Assembly: GCA_963555705.1 (NCBI GenBank)
Contig: OY743170.1
Coordinates: 11,137,096 to 11,201,095, forward strand
Length of the DNA: 64,000 nt
Direction: 5' to 3'
Source: Ligustrum vulgare
Taxonomy: Eukaryota > Streptophyta > Magnoliopsida > Lamiales > Oleaceae
In this document: one piece after another, positions 22,531 through 33,775 of the stretch
Layout of the letters: each line of letters starts with the position of its first letter
Numbering within the stretch: position 1 is the first letter of the stretch
Made by a program: the position numbers and the translations under genes
Notes under the pieces: generated by a model
Seen by the model: the letters and a program-made list of their open reading frames with translations, nothing else
Databases searched by the model: none
What the model was told of the DNA's origin: nothing

Positions 22531-22541
22531 AAGGTGGAGAT
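22531..22541 (+). promoter_or_regulatory. Polypurine tract of the gag-only element
   Basis: AAGGTGGAGAT directly before the 3' LTR, the conserved TNT1-family form. Confidence 0.85.
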
Positions 22542-23077
22542 TGTTGGTATATTTGACCCAAATTAAGAATGAGAATATCTTGGACAATTGATTTCCTTAT
22601 TAAAGTGGTTAACTTGGAGACTAAGTTAATGGTGAAAAGGAAAATAAAAGACTTTATTTTGGTATTCTACTTCAATAAGGAAACTTACTTGGACACGAAT
22701 TCTACATATATTCCAGGTGTTGTTTTTACCTATAAATATATGTGTTAGGGAGCCATAATATGGTGAATCTTATGTGAGACTAATTAGAGAGAATTGGAGA
22801 GATTTATCTTTGTAGTTTCTTGTGAACTCTTTGTGGAATAATTCAAAGGGTAGAAACTTGGGTTAGGTAGAAATTTATTATTAGTATTTTCTCTGTAGTC
22901 TATGAGATTGGGTTGGTGAGTGAAATTCTATATAATTGTAACAATTTATTATATAGTGAAAGGCTTTGGCGATCCGGAAATTTTGCGTTGTTATTATTTT
23001 CTTGTTACTCAATTAATTCTTGAACATCAAAAGATCATTTGGGTTAAAGAATGGGAATCAACGTGTAATTCTCAACA
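22542..23077 (+). repeat. 3' LTR of the gag-only copia element
   Basis: 536 bp, starts TGTTGGTATATTTGACC and ends CTCAACA; partner of 20799-21333. Confidence 0.92.
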
Positions 23078-23082
23078 TGGAC

Positions 23083-23745
23083 ATGGTTGTTTTGTATATA
23101 ATCATGTATTGAATCCCTCCTATCTTATGCATTAACTGAACTATATAATTGTTTTTTGTAATGAATACTTTGGAAGGATTTCAGTTAATGTTTGTTGTAA
23201 TGAATATAATACCTCCTTACTTGCAGATCCAACACTTGATGGGGTATTATGGTGAGAGGACGGGGATGGGTGGCTCCTTGTATAGCAGGACTGTGATGAT
23301 CAATATGTTGCTAATTATTTTAATTATATAAATGAAATATGCCAACGCATGAATGGCTTTCGTATCTTGGTGTAGCAGCGTTGGACAGTATGGTGCCTCT
23401 TGTTCTACAACCATGGTTACCAATGCCACCACTGCCCTGCAGCCATGGCGTTGTCATCGAGTCGTTTGTGTGCCTTACTGTCTGAGCCCTTTTTAGGTTT
23501 TTCTTCTCTTTCATTATGTTGTGTTTCACTTTTCTAATGTTGACGTCAACTGTCAATGACGATGGCTCAAGTTCTAAATGTAAACGCAGCGCATATAATC
23601 CCCGAACTCCATGAGGCAGATTCTACACCAAGAAGACATTAGGGGACGCCACAGGTGGTGTGCAAAAATGTAGTAGATGTTTTATTTTTACTTTTTTTTG
23701 GCAAATTTGATGTATTCTTCCTATACTTACTGACTAGTTTTTTGG
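23083..23745. other. Flank without a recognised gene
   Basis: Contains an acceptor-like TTGCAG near 23225 and a GC-richer patch at 23360-23480. No frame matches a family I know. Confidence 0.35.
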
Positions 23746-24208
23746 CTAATTTATAATCAGTTGATGTTTAGCTAATTTATTCTCAGCCAATTTAATAGTT
23801 TGACAGTAAAATATAAAGATAGAATGATGAGAACGGATTCTCAAACATTTTTGTATCATAGACTTGATTTTCAAGTGAAGCAAGATTCCCATTCTTTGCA
23901 AATCAAGACACTGGTGGAATTCGTCTAGAAATAGGCCATTGAAAAAGACTATATATAGAAATTTATGGTCGAACTTATATTGGGCAGACACAAGAATAAG
24001 ATCAATGCATAATACGGTTTGACATAAGCGATTGGAAATTAATAAAAATGTGAAAATATTTTGTGGTAATTGACGATGAACATTTCTAGAAGTACGGGAG
24101 CTCATACAATCTACAACTACAACAAATGAATATTTAAGCAAATGGTATGTTACCCTCTCAAATGACTGTCCATCTTCCACTCTTTGGACGTTGTATACTT
24201 TTTCCTAG
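23746..24208 (-). pseudogene. Possible C-terminal (SWIM) piece of the FAR1-related gene
   Basis: A 144-codon minus-strand frame starts MEDGQSFERVTYH. A second frame of the same stretch gives CSCRLYEL, which resembles the first half of the CxC...CxH SWIM zinc finger found after the MULE domain in FAR1/FHY3 proteins. The order and strand suit a continuation of the gene piece at 25690-29560, with the 24.2-25.66 kb insertions between them. Frames are broken and the CxH half is not clear, so this is tentative. Confidence 0.35.
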
Positions 24209-24530
24209 GAATAACAATTGGTCGAGTTAGGAGGCGGTCAGGTCGGGCGTCCCCCACCCCAGACCTGCGAGTTCTCCGCGGGTCTCGGTGTGAGTAGCGG
24301 CAACCCTTCCGACCTAATTATTGCCACATTTATATTTTTTAATTAATTTTTTACTTTTTAAAATATTTTTTCTTTTTTTTTTTAATAGGAAAAAATAAAG
24401 AATTTCGGGTCGTGGGGCAGATTCGGGGCGGAGACGCCGCCCCGCGGATCCAAATTTTCGGGGCGGGTCGCCCCTAATTGAATTGGGGTCCCCACAGGTC
24501 TCGGGTCCGTCATGTTTTTTAGCTCTTCGC
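24209..24530. mobile_element. GC-rich hAT-like remnant
   Basis: Two G+C-rich, roughly inverted arms (about 24225-24300 and 24405-24520, with CGGGGCGGGTCG words) flank an AT-rich centre. The composition matches the complete hAT element at 37225-37792. Ends and TSD are not clear, so the assignment rests on resemblance. Confidence 0.4.
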
Positions 24531-25656
24531 TCCCGCAAGTACACGGATCGTGCAAGTAATAAAGTGAACGTGAGTCCAAGTATCGATCCTACGAGGATTG
24601 TTATAAATTGTATTTTAGACTACGAACCTTAACTGGAACGAGAAACTTGATTGAGTTGAACACTTTTTCAGGATAATACAAAGTATAAGGGTATATTTCT
24701 ATCATCTATCGGACTTTGTAGCAATTAATCAAGGTCTAATAAATTCCTACTCTTTCGAACATAGAAAATTATCACAAATATCAACAATTATGCGTCCACA
24801 ATCATAGATGAAAATAAAATATAATTAATTAGATCAACTCCATAAATTGCATAATGTAAATGTTAAATCAAAACATGGAATCAAGAAATTAACACACAAT
24901 TCTAAAAATTAAAAGCCTAGCCTAGATATATGATAGAAAATAAATAGCAAGAAAAGTAAATGGATATCACCCCGTTCATCTTCTTGGAATTATATCTTCA
25001 ATCTTGATTTTGGCGTGGCTTGGATCCCCTAGCAATTGGACAACGTTTTGGCATAAATTATGATGATTGGGAACCCCTAATTTCATGCCTCAAGTCATGT
25101 GTATATAGGTTGTCTCGAAGTCTAGGTCAAAAGAATGATAATTTCGCTGAAAATCGCTCAAAAAGCCCAACAGTCGGCCCAGAAAATAACCATGCGATCG
25201 CTCAGGCTTCTGGAAAACATTTTGACCATTTTTGTGCAGACCATGCCATCGCGCCGTTATAATTCCATGCGATCGCATGGTTATCCGACTAGATTGCAAT
25301 TTTCATCTTTTGAAGTGCTTTAAGTTGGTCATCATGGTTTTATTGCACATCAGGTCCTTCAACTTTCGATTATTCCAATTTGACCCCTAAACTTCTGATT
25401 TCTTCTAAATTAAATTTTTTCTTCGATTTTTCTTCCAATTGGCACATTGGTCTACTTCATCAACTCTTGATTTGCATAATTTGACACTTTTATCATCCAA
25501 TTGATTGATTTTTGGTTCAATTCCATTGTTTTCTCGACTTTTGGGTTTTTCCTGAAATACAAACAAATACTAACTAAATAAATAGCAAATATTTGTAAAC
25601 AAACACATAAAATCCTACTTTGAGGATGGAAATAAGTGTATAAAATACACTTATCA
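24531..25656 (-). repeat. LTR of Tat/Athila type (one end clear)
   Basis: Read on the minus strand it begins TGATAAGTGTATTTTATACAC at 25656. It ends in sequence like CCTCGTAGGATCGATACTTGG and TACTTGCGGGAGC, as in Tat-type gypsy LTRs. The start resembles that of the solo LTR at 28252. The far end is lost in the GC-rich hAT-like remnant, so no TSD was found. Around 25190-25290 it contains short CATGCGATCGC(ATGG) palindromic words. Confidence 0.5.
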
Positions 25657-25906
25657 TTAGTCATCCTTACTTTCTTCGACTCAGAACTGGATTTGTTAGC
25701 TTAGTAACGAAAACCCTGCTCCAACTCAACCTGGAACAACAAAAAGATCGACTTCGTGTATATACCGGTCTATTGTCTCTCCATCATAAAGGTTGTAACT
25801 ACCTATGGAACCTTACTCAAATTAATATGGTTCGTCGCCAATTCCTGATGCGTTTTAGTAGCCAATGCCCCAGAAAATCATGTTATGAAATCCATCAACG
25901 TGTTTT

Positions 25907-26186
25907 TGTAACGAACTGGGTCCCACTTAATGGGCTGTCCCGGATGTTAGATCGACGACGTACAGTCCCCACTGTACCAACATGGGTCTTTTCAGCATGA
26001 TTTGTTCTCACTCGCAAGCTCTCTGAGAAAAGTTCTCAGTGGATCACCCATCATAGAATTGCTCAAGGCAAACCATGCTTAACTGAGGAGTTTCTAACGA
26101 TAGACTTTCTGAGAAAATGTGCACCTTGTTAGTATGAGTAGTGTACCTATCAAATCATTTTAAGCTTTCCTGGTCTGGGTATTACA
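25907..26186 (-). mobile_element. Solo LTR, Cassandra type
   Basis: 280 bp, on the minus strand from TGTAATACCC to GTTCGTTACA, flanked by an exact TSD GTTTT (25902-25906 and 26187-26191). It contains a segment clearly derived from 5S rRNA, the hallmark of Cassandra terminal-repeat retrotransposons in miniature. No primer site or second LTR follows, so it is a solo LTR. It sits in the FAR1-related pseudogene. Confidence 0.85.
26032..26095 (-). promoter_or_regulatory. 5S-rRNA-like internal promoter
   Basis: The minus strand has CTCCTCAGTTAAGCATGGTT and then CTATGATGGGTGATCC, matching the AGTTAAGCGTGCTTGG and GGATGGGTGACC parts of plant 5S rRNA. These overlap the RNA polymerase III box A / intermediate element / box C region. 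It is diverged and not a 5S gene. Confidence 0.8.
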
Positions 26187-26689
26187 GTTTTGCTCTTTCA
26201 CATAACGTTTAAAAATGTGTGGTCACTCTCAATCCTTTGACTGCTAGACATTCAAACAGTAAATGCATGTCGAACATAAGCAGGCGCCCATCTAGGCTGA
26301 ATCTCAAACTCATATCAGTAGTATTCATCACCTATTTCCATCGACCTCAAACTCATCAGGTGTTTCAGAATCTCTAATGATATTCACCAACCTATGGTAT
26401 TGGTCCCGATACAGCACAACATTTTAACTTCTCCGAGAACTTGTTCAGTATGTGCCAAATATAAAAACGATGCACCGTGGTTAGAAATATTTGGTCTACG
26501 GCACGAGAGATTTGTAGCATCTAATTAGTGATAACCAAATCAAGCAGGGACTGACCCATTATGCCAAATAAAAAGGTGGAGAACAACCATATGAATGAAT
26601 CAGTCTTCTCGTCAGTGAGTAATCCATATCCAAATACCAGTGTCTAATGATGGTGATTGACCTCCACGAAAGGTACCAATATCATAGAG

Positions 26690-28178
26690 TGTTGACCTGT
26701 GATTTAATATAGCTCCATTTGTTTTGATGATAACAAACAAAATATGTACATTTCTAACAAGTCTTGTTTCTTGGGTTCTTATATGTTTCGTACAAGCATT
26801 CAAAGACTTAAATCCTCATCAATTGAAGTATAAGAAACCAAAAGGAGACTCGTAGTGAACAAGAACAGCGAAAATTAGAGCTTAGAAGTTTTATGTAGAA
26901 ACTTCAAAAAGTAAAGGTATTGACTCATTAATTTTTAGCAAGAAGTTCAAATCATTTCCATAAATTCATGACTTGTATAAAAATATTTTTGACTCATTAT
27001 ATGAAGTAATTTTGGAAGAATGAATATTTTGATACAAAGTTTAATTTAAAAAAACTGCCTATTTCAGTCGACCGAAATATGTTGATCGAACGAAAGTTTG
27101 TTCAACCAAAACAACAGTTTTTTTAGCCGAAAGTCTAACGGTTCAAATATTCTCAGCGGTTATTTTTATACTTCAGTCAACCAAAATCCAGACCTAATCG
27201 ACCGAAAGTGTCTGAACTTGATTTTCTTGATTTATAAATAGACATCTCTCTTACTCTCAACTCCAAAAACTTATATGAGCAATTAAAAGAGTATATTCAC
27301 TTGAAAATCATTCAGCCTACTTAATTTTATATTCTATTTCATTTATTGCAAAGATTCTTTTTATTGATCAAATTATTTACAAACTTTTTATCAAAGAATT
27401 TATATTGAAGAAAACTCACTACTCTCATCTATTCTTGATCATTGATTGAATTATTCATAACCAAACACTTATATTGAAGTGTACATCTCTCTTCATACTT
27501 AACTTGTATTATTTGTTAAGAGAGATCATTGGTCGAAAAAAATTGATAGAAGCTAAACTATCATTCTTTAAAGTTTTTACAAATACTTGAACTTTAAACA
27601 TTTGCTATCTATTGAAGTATTATCCTAACTCTCGAAATACTTGACTTGATTATATCATTTGTCGAGAGAGTTCCTTCAATTGTAAAAACTCATATTTGTA
27701 TTTTGGTGGTTTCGAGATCCTCGTGAAAACTCGATTGTAAAGGATTGTCCTCCTTGTTTTAAAGTCACCTAAGGATAAGTGCTTCTTATTGTAAGTTACT
27801 TAAGGATTTGGTACTCCTTGTTGTAAGTTACCATTATAGTGGATTTGACCATACCCGTGACGGAGAGCTCGGTAACAGAGGACGTAGATCACGTTGGTTG
27901 ATTGAACCTCTTTAAATCATCGTTTGCACTTTCTTCCCTTTCACTTCCTTTCATTGCACTTGTTTCATCTCATTATTTTTTATTGTGCAATACTTTCATT
28001 AAATGCTATTTACTTAATTGTTTAAGTTTACTTATTCTTATCAATTTACCTTTATAATTAAATAGCTTCCATCTTTAAGTGTTCATAATTGATTCATTAT
28101 TTTAAAATTTAGATTATTTATCGAAAAGTTTTATAAAATCAATTCGCCCCCTTTTGGTTAGTTAGTCTTGGGTTATCC
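26690..28178 (+). mobile_element. Solo LTR, SIRE/Maximus-like copia
   Basis: 1489 bp beginning TGTTGACCTGTG and ending GGGTTATCC, where the last base of the expected CA appears mutated. An exact TSD TAGAG lies at 26685-26689 and 28179-28183. The start (AGCTCCATTTGTTTTGATGA) and the end region (GTAACAGAGGACGTAGATCA, then a C-rich tract before the end) resemble SIRE-type LTRs. The boundary is confirmed independently: removing the LTR and one TSD joins the FAR1-related reading frame without a gap. Confidence 0.8.
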
Positions 28179-28251
28179 TAGAGTACTTGCTAGTGTTGTA
28201 CGTGTTATCAAATACAATTGCATCTGCAAAGTGAGCATATGCACTCCTCGA

Positions 28252-29484
28252 TGATAAGTGCATTTTATATACTTGTTTATATGTCTAAATTAGATTATAT
28301 TATTGTCATTCTTAAATAATTACTACTTAATTTCTTTATATTTGTTTACATTGTAGGAATTCTTCCAAAAGTCATGGGAATAAAGCACTAAAGTGAAAAA
28401 ATGGACATTTGGATGTCATTTGAAGTTTAAAGGAGCAAAATAGATGATGGGATCGTCAAACGGAATTTCCAAGGATAGCTAAGTGAAAGAATCAAGATTC
28501 GAGAGCCTAAATTGAAGATGGATTGAAGTTTGGAAGAAGATTTGAAGAGTTTTGAAAGTTCATGGACCTAGTTGTCACAATCAAAAGACTAAGGACTCGC
28601 GTGCAAATAAAGCTCAGGGGCCAACTTAAACGTACCAGAAAAGATGGAAATCGTACTACAGGTTTTGAACTGCGCGGCCAAGGACCCTAGACTTAGTGGC
28701 CGTGCTAAAATCATCAAATTAACAGAACCTGTTTTCAATCTACTACGTGGTCACCACAAGTTAGCCTTCGCGGTCGCGCAGTAATCCGGTCCAGCGAGAG
28801 AGAAAAGTTCATGCACGGATTTCAGCATTCTTTGCCCTAGGGTTCATGGGGAATCTATTTAAGCAACATATCATGCACGTAAAAGCGACTTTTGCGCACA
28901 TACTCTAGATGTATAATTCACTATCAAAGTTTGGAGATTTGGAGGCTCAATTTGAGGCAAATGGTAAGAAGATTTAGAGATCAATTTGTAGAAGACAATT
29001 CTTGGTGCAAGAGTTCTTTTACTTTCTCTTAGAGATATATGGTCGTTGTTATTGCTGTCTTATTTGAGTTCCTTTATTCCATGCACCTAATCATTACAAT
29101 CAGTTGTTCGTTAACACGGTTGAATGATTAGGTAGAGTAGATTTAAACCCGAGAGGAGAATTTCATGTGCATAAGTGAGCTCGACCGATCACATTAGGAG
29201 ATTAAAACTTGAGTAGTGAGGTTAAAGGTATTGACTACGTGAAATCGTAAAATCCCAACTCTACATCAATTGATTTAAAAACACACTTTTATTCATTGTT
29301 TATTGTTTTTAGCTTAATCTTTAGAATCATCACATGTTCAATTATTTGTTGTTCAAATAAAGTGAGAATTAAAATAACTTTGGTAATTAATCCAAATCAT
29401 CGTGGGTACGATAACTCGGACTCTTAAAGTTCACTATATTACTTGTCACAACACGTACGTTTGTGGGGTTATTATAGTGAACAC
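28252..29484 (+). mobile_element. Solo LTR, Tat/Athila-like gypsy
   Basis: 1233 bp beginning TGATAAGTGCATTTTATA and ending GTGAACA, with an exact TSD CTCGA (28247-28251 and 29485-29489). The end region has GTGGGTACGATAACTCGGAC, as in Tat-type LTRs. No internal region is attached. It lies in the FAR1-related pseudogene only 68 bp from the SIRE-like LTR. Confidence 0.85.
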
Positions 29485-29560
29485 TCGACTCACAATCTGT
29501 CTAGAAACATCGACATGGGACTCCATCTTCATCTGGCTCATACACAAAAAAAAAAAAAAA

Positions 29561-32500
29561 ATTACGTTGTAATGGAAGAAAATCATCCAAAAAGACCTGT
29601 TGCGCCAAATAATGTAACGTTTAAGGACTTTTGCATCAAAAAATAAAGGTTAGAGACAAACTGGTCACAAACCCAAACGTTTAGGAACTAAATGTGCTCA
29701 TTTCCCTTTATTTATATGAATAAATAAAGATAATAGAAGTCAAGACATAATTGTCAATTAAAAGTTTCCTGCATATCTATACTTTTTCCCACGTCATAAA
29801 ATTTTAAGCAAATAAAAAATTTGTTTATAAAATATTTATGATAAGTAGCGGAAAATTATATAAAAAAAAGTTCCATAGACAAATCAAATTAATTTAGGAA
29901 TATATTTTTATAATAAAAAATGTTTAACATTATGTAAGCCTAAATAAATAATTCAGTTTTGATTTTTGTTTTTCCAAAAAAATAAAAAATTATTTATTTA
30001 TATTCTTAGTTCGATTTTAATTAAAAAAATTAAATTTTATTTTTATATGAATTAATTAGTGGTCTTAACAAGAATTTAAGAGTGTTATAAAGGAAAAAAA
30101 AAATTAACATTGTAAATTATTAAATTATAAAAATCAATTTAATGAATTACTTAGCCCTTGTTTGGTATGGATTAAAATCAATTTTTTAGTAGATTTTGAT
30201 AAAAGTTTATGAGATGTGTGGTTGAAAATTTGTGGATTCCATGAGATTTATGGTTGTGGTTATGGTTGATTATTGACTTTGACTTTGACTTTAATTAAAC
30301 TATAATTTTTTTAAAGTATATTGGATATATAACTAAATATATAAAAGTAAAAGATGTATTAAAAAGTTTCTTCTAATCCCCCTTTTTAATATATAGATTA
30401 TTATGGATTGTTCGGCAACTTTCCCAAATTTATAAATTGGTTTATTTATGTTTTTTAGATAAAATATATAGTTAAAAAGTTGAGAGATAAAATATGTGTG
30501 ATTAAAAAATAATTTGAAAATTGTGAAGTTTATAAATTGTAATTATTGCATTAAAAATGATTATTAATTAGTAATAAGTGATTAGTGATAGTGATATGTT
30601 AGTGATAGTGATGGTCATGGTAATGGTAATGGTAATGATAATGGTAATAGTGATATGCTCAAAAAAAATCATTTAGCCTCTATTTGATATAGATTATTTT
30701 GATAAAAAAATTGATGTGATGTGTGATTAAAAAGTTATGGATCCCATTAAATGTGTACGGCATGGCAACGGAGCGGGTCAGGGTTGGGTAGGCGTGCTCC
30801 CCGCCCCGCCCTGTCTAGAATAATTTGTCTCATATCCGCCCCGCTTAAAGGCAGGGCGGGTCAACAAATCGCCCCATTTAGTGAACCATTTATATTAGCT
30901 GACGGGGCGAGTTTCATAAAACTAAACAATTTTGAATTAAAACTAAATCACGAGCTTCACACAAGTGGAAAAATTGGTTGTTGCCATGATACATTGTATC
31001 AATAAAATTGTTTGAAGAAAGTAATTAACCATCTACATTGCAGTTTTTCTTGCTGCAACTAACAATGTTGGATTTGAGAGATATATAGTAAAATACACTA
31101 CACTAGAGAAGACTGAATTATTTTCTTTAATCTTTCTTGTCTGTCTTATACTTCCATAATTCATTTTTATATTCAAAATCATTCCATTGAATGAACAATT
31201 TTGTCTTACCATTCACTAAAAATGGAGGAAATGCATAATAAAATAAAGATTGAGAATGATCCATTGATTTCCACACGACATTGATTTGTTAATTAGTCAA
31301 GCATACCTCATTTTTTTAAAATTGTAGAAACGGGACGGGGCGGGGGAAAACCATCCCCGTCCCGTTTAGATCGGGGCAAAGCTTTTTTGCTCCGTATCCA
31401 GCCCAGGAATCCATTTATGCGGGGCGATTCTGCCCCTAATGAGGGCGGGACTTCGCGGGTCACGATTTTCACAGTTCGTTTTTCCATCCCAGTGTAATTA
31501 TAATTAATTGTTGATTTTGAGTTCAAATTAAAATTAAATTTTAATTAGAAATAAACTGGGACTTATTATAAAATTTATTTTCAATAAATAGAATTCAAAC
31601 CCGAGGCTAAAAATTATCCATCCCATATTTCTCACATAGTTTGATCTATGTGACAATTAAATAGATAAATATTTCACTCATATTCATAAAATAGATACTG
31701 GATTTTAAAACTTATCTTCAGTGGTTTTTGTTTACAATTTTTTATGTGTACACATGTCATCAAATTAGCATCATTTTCTTAGATTAAATAAATGAAAATT
31801 TAACATTAGTCCAGGGACTTTGTCTAGCACATTATCTATACCTAGATATAGTACAAGAAAAATCTATACCTAAACATAGTACAAGACAATATACATGTCA
31901 CGTAAGCATCATATAGGCATGAAAACTAACCATTGAAGATGAAATGTTTAAATTATTATTAGTTTTCCCTATAGACTCATGCTCTAATGAATGATATATT
32001 GAGATCAACTTTCTTATTTAGAGCATGTTTGGTGTAGGTAGGAGATTGGAGAAATTTTAGATTGAGTAGTTGAAAGTTATTGAAAAGTAAGTAAAGTGAT
32101 GAATCTTATAAAAGTGTGTGGTTGAAAATCAGTTTAAGAAAAAAAAATTGTTGAAAAATTCCTTTATGAAATAGGGCTTTAAAGATCGGAGTTTTGCTCT
32201 AAAAGGCATGATGGGTTTACCCGGCCCCACCTATGTGAGAGACGGGTAAACCCCCGGGGTTTACATCATTTTCGTTGAAGACCAATGGTGCAATTTCCCT
32301 TGCACAAGATATGATTAATTATTTTCTTCGTTAGCAAATAGAAGATATTTCAATGAGGTCACTTGTGAGTTGTAGAGAACCCATGACCGTTGCTCCCAAA
32401 AAAAAAAAAAAGAGAATCCATGACCGTCAAATCCAAATCACTAGTTGATTTTTTAGCTATTTCTTTTTTTTTTTTTTTTTACAAATTGTTTAAAATCATG

Positions 32501-32954
32501 TTTATAAATAATTTGATTCTCAAAATATTTTTTAATAATACATATTTTCACTTTTCACTTTTCACTTTTCAATAATAAAAAACTTTTAATAAGAAGAGAG
32601 TTGTACTAGTACTAGAAATATGAAAATGACGTTCCATATATTATATTATTTATTATAAAATTCAACACTCTTTCGGCGCCAATTAGGGAAAGGAAGCGAG
32701 GACCTGATTAGGGTTTACTAAAACTCGGTGCAATTGTCAAGGCATATATCTTGCCCCGTGCCCCGTGGGATCGGATAGAGGTTTATTTTTTATTTTTTAT
32801 TTTTTATTTTTTAAAAGAATATTTCGACTTGAATGAAAACAGAGAGCATCTTAAATAATCTTTAAAAATAGTCGAATAATACAATCTTTTTCTTTTTTCA
32901 TTCATAAGATTTTCAAATTAAAATATATTTCATTTCAAGTAAATTAAAACAAAT
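29561..32954. other. AT-rich intergenic DNA with MITE-like pieces
   Basis: No gene seen. It holds TTGTTTGGT-type MITE fragments (30157 and 30676), the GC-rich block described below, and a possible low-copy stretch at 32670-32790. Confidence 0.5.
30757..31490. mobile_element. GC-rich hAT-like remnant
   Basis: Inverted G+C-rich arms (30760-30910 with CCCCGCCCCGCCC; 31320-31470 with CGGGACGGGGCGGG) around an AT-rich core, the design seen at 37225-37792. The outer GGCATGGCAAC and the opposing CCATCCCAG weakly match the TAGGGATGGCAA terminus. No matching TSD found. Confidence 0.4.
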
Positions 32955-33131
32955 TGTTATAAATTAGAGAGAAAAAGAAAGAAGAGTAGAGACACCAATA
33001 AACTTGTATATTCTATTATGAACCAGAACCCCCATATATATATAGGGAAAGAAAGGGATATACAAAGTAATTATAACTAGGGTTAGAGGGGTATAATTGT
33101 CATTCACTAATACAATACAATATTTACAACA
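32955..33131 (-). repeat. 3' LTR of the coding-poor copia element
   Basis: 177 bp, plus-strand TGTTATAAATTAG to TTTACAACA. It pairs with 38196-38368. Confidence 0.9.
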
Positions 33132-33142
33132 CTCCCCCTTGA
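33132..33142 (-). promoter_or_regulatory. Polypurine tract
   Basis: Minus-strand TCAAGGGGGAG abuts the 3' LTR, the common copia form. Confidence 0.85.
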
Positions 33143-33775
33143 ATGACATATTACAAAATATCTGCCACATTAAAACCTTGTTTGATAAAAACTCAATGGG
33201 ACAAAAATATCAAACGGAGGAAAAAGAGTACAATTGTTCTTGGAGTATTAAGATGAATGCTGCCTCGTTAAAACCTCGCCAAGAAAACCCAACGGGACAA
33301 AACATTGGCTAAGGAAAAAAAGTACAGCTACTCCCCCTAGTGTTGATCGTTGTAAATCATCGAGTTGATGTATCACAATCTTGTGAACTGGTTTCTTGAA
33401 TGTAGATGTTGATGGTGCTTTTGTAGATAAATCGGCTTCATTATCACTTGAGTAGATTTGTTGAAATTTTGGAGTATTTTGATGCTGCCTCATTAAAACC
33501 TTACCAGAAAAATTCAGTGGGAAAAACCTGAACGAAGGAAAAAGAGTACAGCTACTCCCCCTGATTCAATATGTATTGAATCATCCATATAGTTACTCCC
33601 CTTGATTCAATCTCTATTGAATCATTCATATCTTGATCTCTTCAGGAGTTTCGTATAGGAGAGTATATCAATAAATATTGATGACAACTACCTCATTAAA
33701 AACCTTGCCAGGAAAACCTCGTGGGATAAAACATCGGCTAAGGAAAAAAGAGTGTAGCGTATATTAGCTCCCCCT
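33140..33775 (-). repeat. Four-copy interspersed repeat after RNase H
   Basis: Plus-strand copies start near 33163, 33259, 33487 and 33695. Each has a TTAAAACCT(T/C) core, then an A-rich block with GGGACAAAA or a variant, then GAGTACAGCTACTCCCCCT or a variant. Spacing is irregular (about 100-230 bp). The CTCCCCCT end of each unit equals the element's polypurine tract in reverse, so the units may be duplicated polypurine tracts. Confidence 0.7.
33248..33493 (-). pseudogene. copia RNase H C-terminal remnant
   Basis: The minus-strand frame contains IYSSDNEADLSTKAPSTSTF and KPVHKI, matching the last part of copia RNase H (the SSDNxADLxTKxLP block). No start, active-site acidic residues or upstream RT is left. 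Its place beside the polypurine tract is correct for pol's 3' end. Confidence 0.75.

Larger units (their letters stand above)
20799..23077 (+). mobile_element. Gag-only copia element (TNT1-like)
   Basis: 2279 bp with 535/536-bp LTRs. Flanks TGAAC (20794-20798) and TGGAC (23078-23082) agree at four of five positions. The LTRs are about 95% identical, so it is older than the copia element at 1799. The 1.2-kb interior holds one gag frame; protease, integrase and RT are absent. The primer site after the 5' LTR is a mutated TGATATCAGAG, and the polypurine tract AAGGTGGAGATTG is intact. Such gag-only elements probably depend on relatives for enzymes. Confidence 0.92.
25690..29560 (-). pseudogene. 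FAR1/FHY3-related gene split by three solo LTRs
   Basis: Minus-strand pieces at 29490-29560, 28184-28251, 26192-26689 and 25690-25906 form one decayed protein of the FAR1-related (FRS) / MULE-transposase family. Motifs in order: YEPDEDG; AYAHFADAIVFDNTY; PFVEVNHHH; GLLTDEKTDSFIWLF; VHRFYIWHIL; then RWAPAYVRHAF and a stretch starting YVKEQNTLMDFI. Family members are transposases or transcription factors derived from them. Stops and frameshifts are present, and the position of the second catalytic Asp reads Asn followed by a stop. Dropping each solo LTR plus one TSD copy restores continuity, most clearly across the SIRE-like LTR, where both sides meet in frame. A possible C-terminal piece lies at 23746-24208. 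Whether it was a host FRS gene or a Mutator transposase cannot be told here. Confidence 0.75.

Noticed and set aside
26032..26095. A functional 5S rRNA gene
   Set aside because: Only the promoter-like half matches and it is diverged; it lies inside an LTR with its own TSD.
32955..33131. Orientation of the coding-poor copia element as plus strand
   Set aside because: The RNase H tail, polypurine tract and primer site all place it on the minus strand.
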